From Oscillospiraceae bacterium (lineage in GTDB: Bacteria > Bacillota > Clostridia > Oscillospirales > Ruminococcaceae): 64,000 nucleotides of DNA. Each line of letters opens with the position of its first letter. The first letter of the stretch is position 1. The stretch is taken from NCBI GenBank assembly GCA_018110925.1, contig JAGAZJ010000018.1, positions 62,001 to 126,000 on the forward strand, written 5' to 3'. This document shows, in pieces, positions 62,963 through 64,000 of the stretch. The notes beneath the pieces are model-generated. The model was not told the DNA's origin, searched no databases, and saw only the letters and a list, made by a program, of their open reading frames with translations. Both the position numbers and the translations under genes were made by a program.

Positions 62963-63724
62963 TCATCGCTTGAAGATAAGGGTGTATACTACGCCGAAAA
63001 ATTCTCTGAGCCAGTATGTCGGCAGAAATGCCGCCTGTGTGTGTGAGCTTCTGGCATAGCACTTTATGCCTGCACGCCCTGCTATTATATGCGATCTGAA
63101 CTGGTGGAACTCGCTCGTGACTATCACTGCTTCATGAGGCAGTCCGAGCCTGTCGATCATCTCAAGGCTGTTTTTCATGTTGGTGTAGGTGCTGACGGAC
63201 TGATCCTCGATGATTATCCTGTTTTCGTCTATGCCCTTTTCCACCAGGCGTTCCTTTATCACTGAGGCTTCCGAGCAGGGCTCGTCATCGCCCTTTCCGC
63301 CCGAGGCTATGCATACTGCTTCGGGGTTTTCGCAGAGATACTCATATGCGGTGTCTGTTCTGTCCGCAAGCATGGGGGAAGGACCGTTCTTTCTCACCTG
63401 ACAGCCCAGCACGATCACCGGAGTGTTCCGTGGAGCTGGTATCTCCATATGCTTTATCATAAATGCGGATATGACCGCGGCGGCACAAATGCACAGAACA
63501 ATAAGCACTGTAAACAGTATGACCGTCCAACGCCATTTTGAGTTCCACAGCCCGGATATGAACGTTATCAGCTCCCGGTGCTTTATACAGGCGGCAAACA
63601 GCGCCGCACACAGCACACAGCCCGAGATATTCCCTATATTTGGTGTTGCGGTAATTGCGGTCGCCGCAAATACAAGGAACATGAACACTGCCGACGCTTC
63701 AACGGCGGTCAGGACTATCTTCAC
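62963..63724 (-). CDS. YdcF/ElyC-type (DUF218) membrane protein, GTG start
   Basis: 253 residues from GTG 63724. Three N-terminal membrane segments (about 5-100) precede a DUF218 Rossmann-like domain: PVIVLGCQVRKNGPSPMLADR, ASGGKGDDE, SEASVIKERLVEKGI and VTSEFHQFR. DUF218 proteins (YdcF, SanA, ElyC) influence peptidoglycan or envelope steps. The GTG forms GTGA with the upstream stop, a usual coupled overlap; the alternative ATG 63769 would overlap the TSCPD gene by 49 bp and prepend a non-family Ser/Arg/Gly stretch. Confidence 0.8.
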   Translation of the reverse strand: MKIVLTAVEASAVFMFLVFAATAITATPNIGNISGCVLCAALFAACIKHRELITFISGLWNSKWRWTVILFTVLIVLCICAAAVISAFMIKHMEIPAPRNTPVIVLGCQVRKNGPSPMLADRTDTAYEYLCENPEAVCIASGGKGDDEPCSEASVIKERLVEKGIDENRIIIEDQSVSTYTNMKNSLEMIDRLGLPHEAVIVTSEFHQFRSHIIAGRAGIKCYARSSHTQAAFLPTYWLREFFGVVYTLIFKR

Positions 63725-63969
63725 TGTGCGAGAGCGGCCTTGACCGCTTTTGCCAGCTGGTCGGGACATGATGTGCCCCTGTTGCCGCAGTTTATTCCCT
63801 CAAGGCGGCTTATGAGTTCCTCTGCCGCCATGCCCTCGGCAAGCCTTGAAACGCCCTGGGTATTGCCGTGACAGCCCCTTGTGAACTGTATGTTCCTTAC
63901 TATCCCGTCGTCAAGGTCAAAGGCTATATTGACAGAGCAGGTGCCCTTTGGTGTGTAGTTGAATCTCAT
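63721..63969 (-). CDS. TSCPD-domain protein (TIGR03905-type)
   Basis: 82 residues. The C-terminal TSCPD motif (T66-D70) and VRNIQFTRGCHGNTQGVSRLAEGM identify the TSCPD/NrdJ-C-like small protein family; free-standing members have unknown function, perhaps metal or nucleotide related, as the domain is found at the end of class II ribonucleotide reductase. AAAGGAC precedes the ATG. The stop overlaps the GTG of the next gene. The last 31 bases of the window contain its leader only. Confidence 0.92.
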   Translation of the reverse strand: MRFNYTPKGTCSVNIAFDLDDGIVRNIQFTRGCHGNTQGVSRLAEGMAAEELISRLEGINCGNRGTSCPDQLAKAVKAALAQ

Positions 63970-64000
63970 ATTACTGTCCTTTCTCCAGAAGGGTTAGTAT

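Noticed and set aside
1..64000. tRNA, rRNA, CRISPR, prophage
   Set aside because: No cloverleaf with T-loop sequence, rRNA segment, spaced direct repeats or phage gene was recognised on either strand by eye.

Overview
The window looks like chromosomal sequence of a strictly fermentative, low-to-moderate GC Gram-positive anaerobe, most likely a Ruminococcus-like member of the Oscillospiraceae. This is an inference from gene content, not a database match. Supporting signs are pyruvate formate-lyase with its activase, a ferredoxin-type aldo/keto reductase, ClpE, HrcA with a perfect CIRCE operator, an M-box-like leader before mgtE, strong AGGAGG ribosome binding sites, textbook sigma-A promoters (TTGACA-N17-TATAAT), and many lipoproteins whose lipobox is followed by Thr/Glu/Ser-rich linkers, including a CotH-family protein. 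No rRNA, tRNA, CRISPR array, prophage or transposase gene was seen.

Layout. 1-5.4 kb (+): end of a DUF5711 protein, a CvpA-family membrane protein with an apparent ATT start, clpE and rarA. 5.4-11.3 kb (-): the pfl operon (PFL core, a separate glycyl-radical-domain protein, pflA), then a large lipoprotein and a PNPOx-like protein. 11.5-15 kb (+): HAD phosphatase, acyl-CoA synthetase, lipoprotein. 15-19.6 kb (-): EpsG-like membrane protein, SGNH/polysaccharide-deacetylase lipoprotein, MATE transporter. 19.8-29.4 kb: orphan solute-binding lipoprotein (+), mgtE and a GNAT acetyltransferase (-), rpsO, pnp, glgP and a 60-residue unknown protein (+). 29.4-44.4 kb is mostly minus strand: YcdB-like/SLH protein, Na+/solute symporter, paaK with an ACT-domain gene, RHH regulator, malic enzyme, CotH lipoprotein, AhpC with an AhpF-like reductase, a U32-like Fe-S protein, rlmH and a PRTase-like gene; only upp is on the plus strand. 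44.6-57.1 kb (+): hrcA-grpE-[insertion]-dnaK-dnaJ, yceG-telA, leuC-leuD-Imm51-like-leuB, metA. 57.2-64 kb (-): zinc-ribbon protein, P-loop kinase-like protein, uvrB, solute-binding lipoprotein, aldo/keto reductase, YdcF-like protein, TSCPD protein.

Two loci stand out. First, pyruvate formate-lyase is split: the catalytic core carries the Cys-Cys pair but stops before the glycyl radical domain, which is a separate 80-residue gene with its own strong ribosome binding site. Neither part should be a complete enzyme alone. Second, the heat-shock operon is interrupted between grpE and dnaK by a 457-bp cassette holding a frameshifted four-helix-bundle (23S rRNA IVS-type) gene, bounded by inverted arrays of a telomere-like heptad (AGGGTTT-type), with the gene's 3' end running into one array. 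It resembles a small, poorly described mobile unit.

Regulation is unusually readable. Palindromes, direct repeats, attenuator-like hairpins and near-consensus promoters are listed individually. Where a promoter or ribosome binding site contradicts the longest ORF, the shorter start is used.
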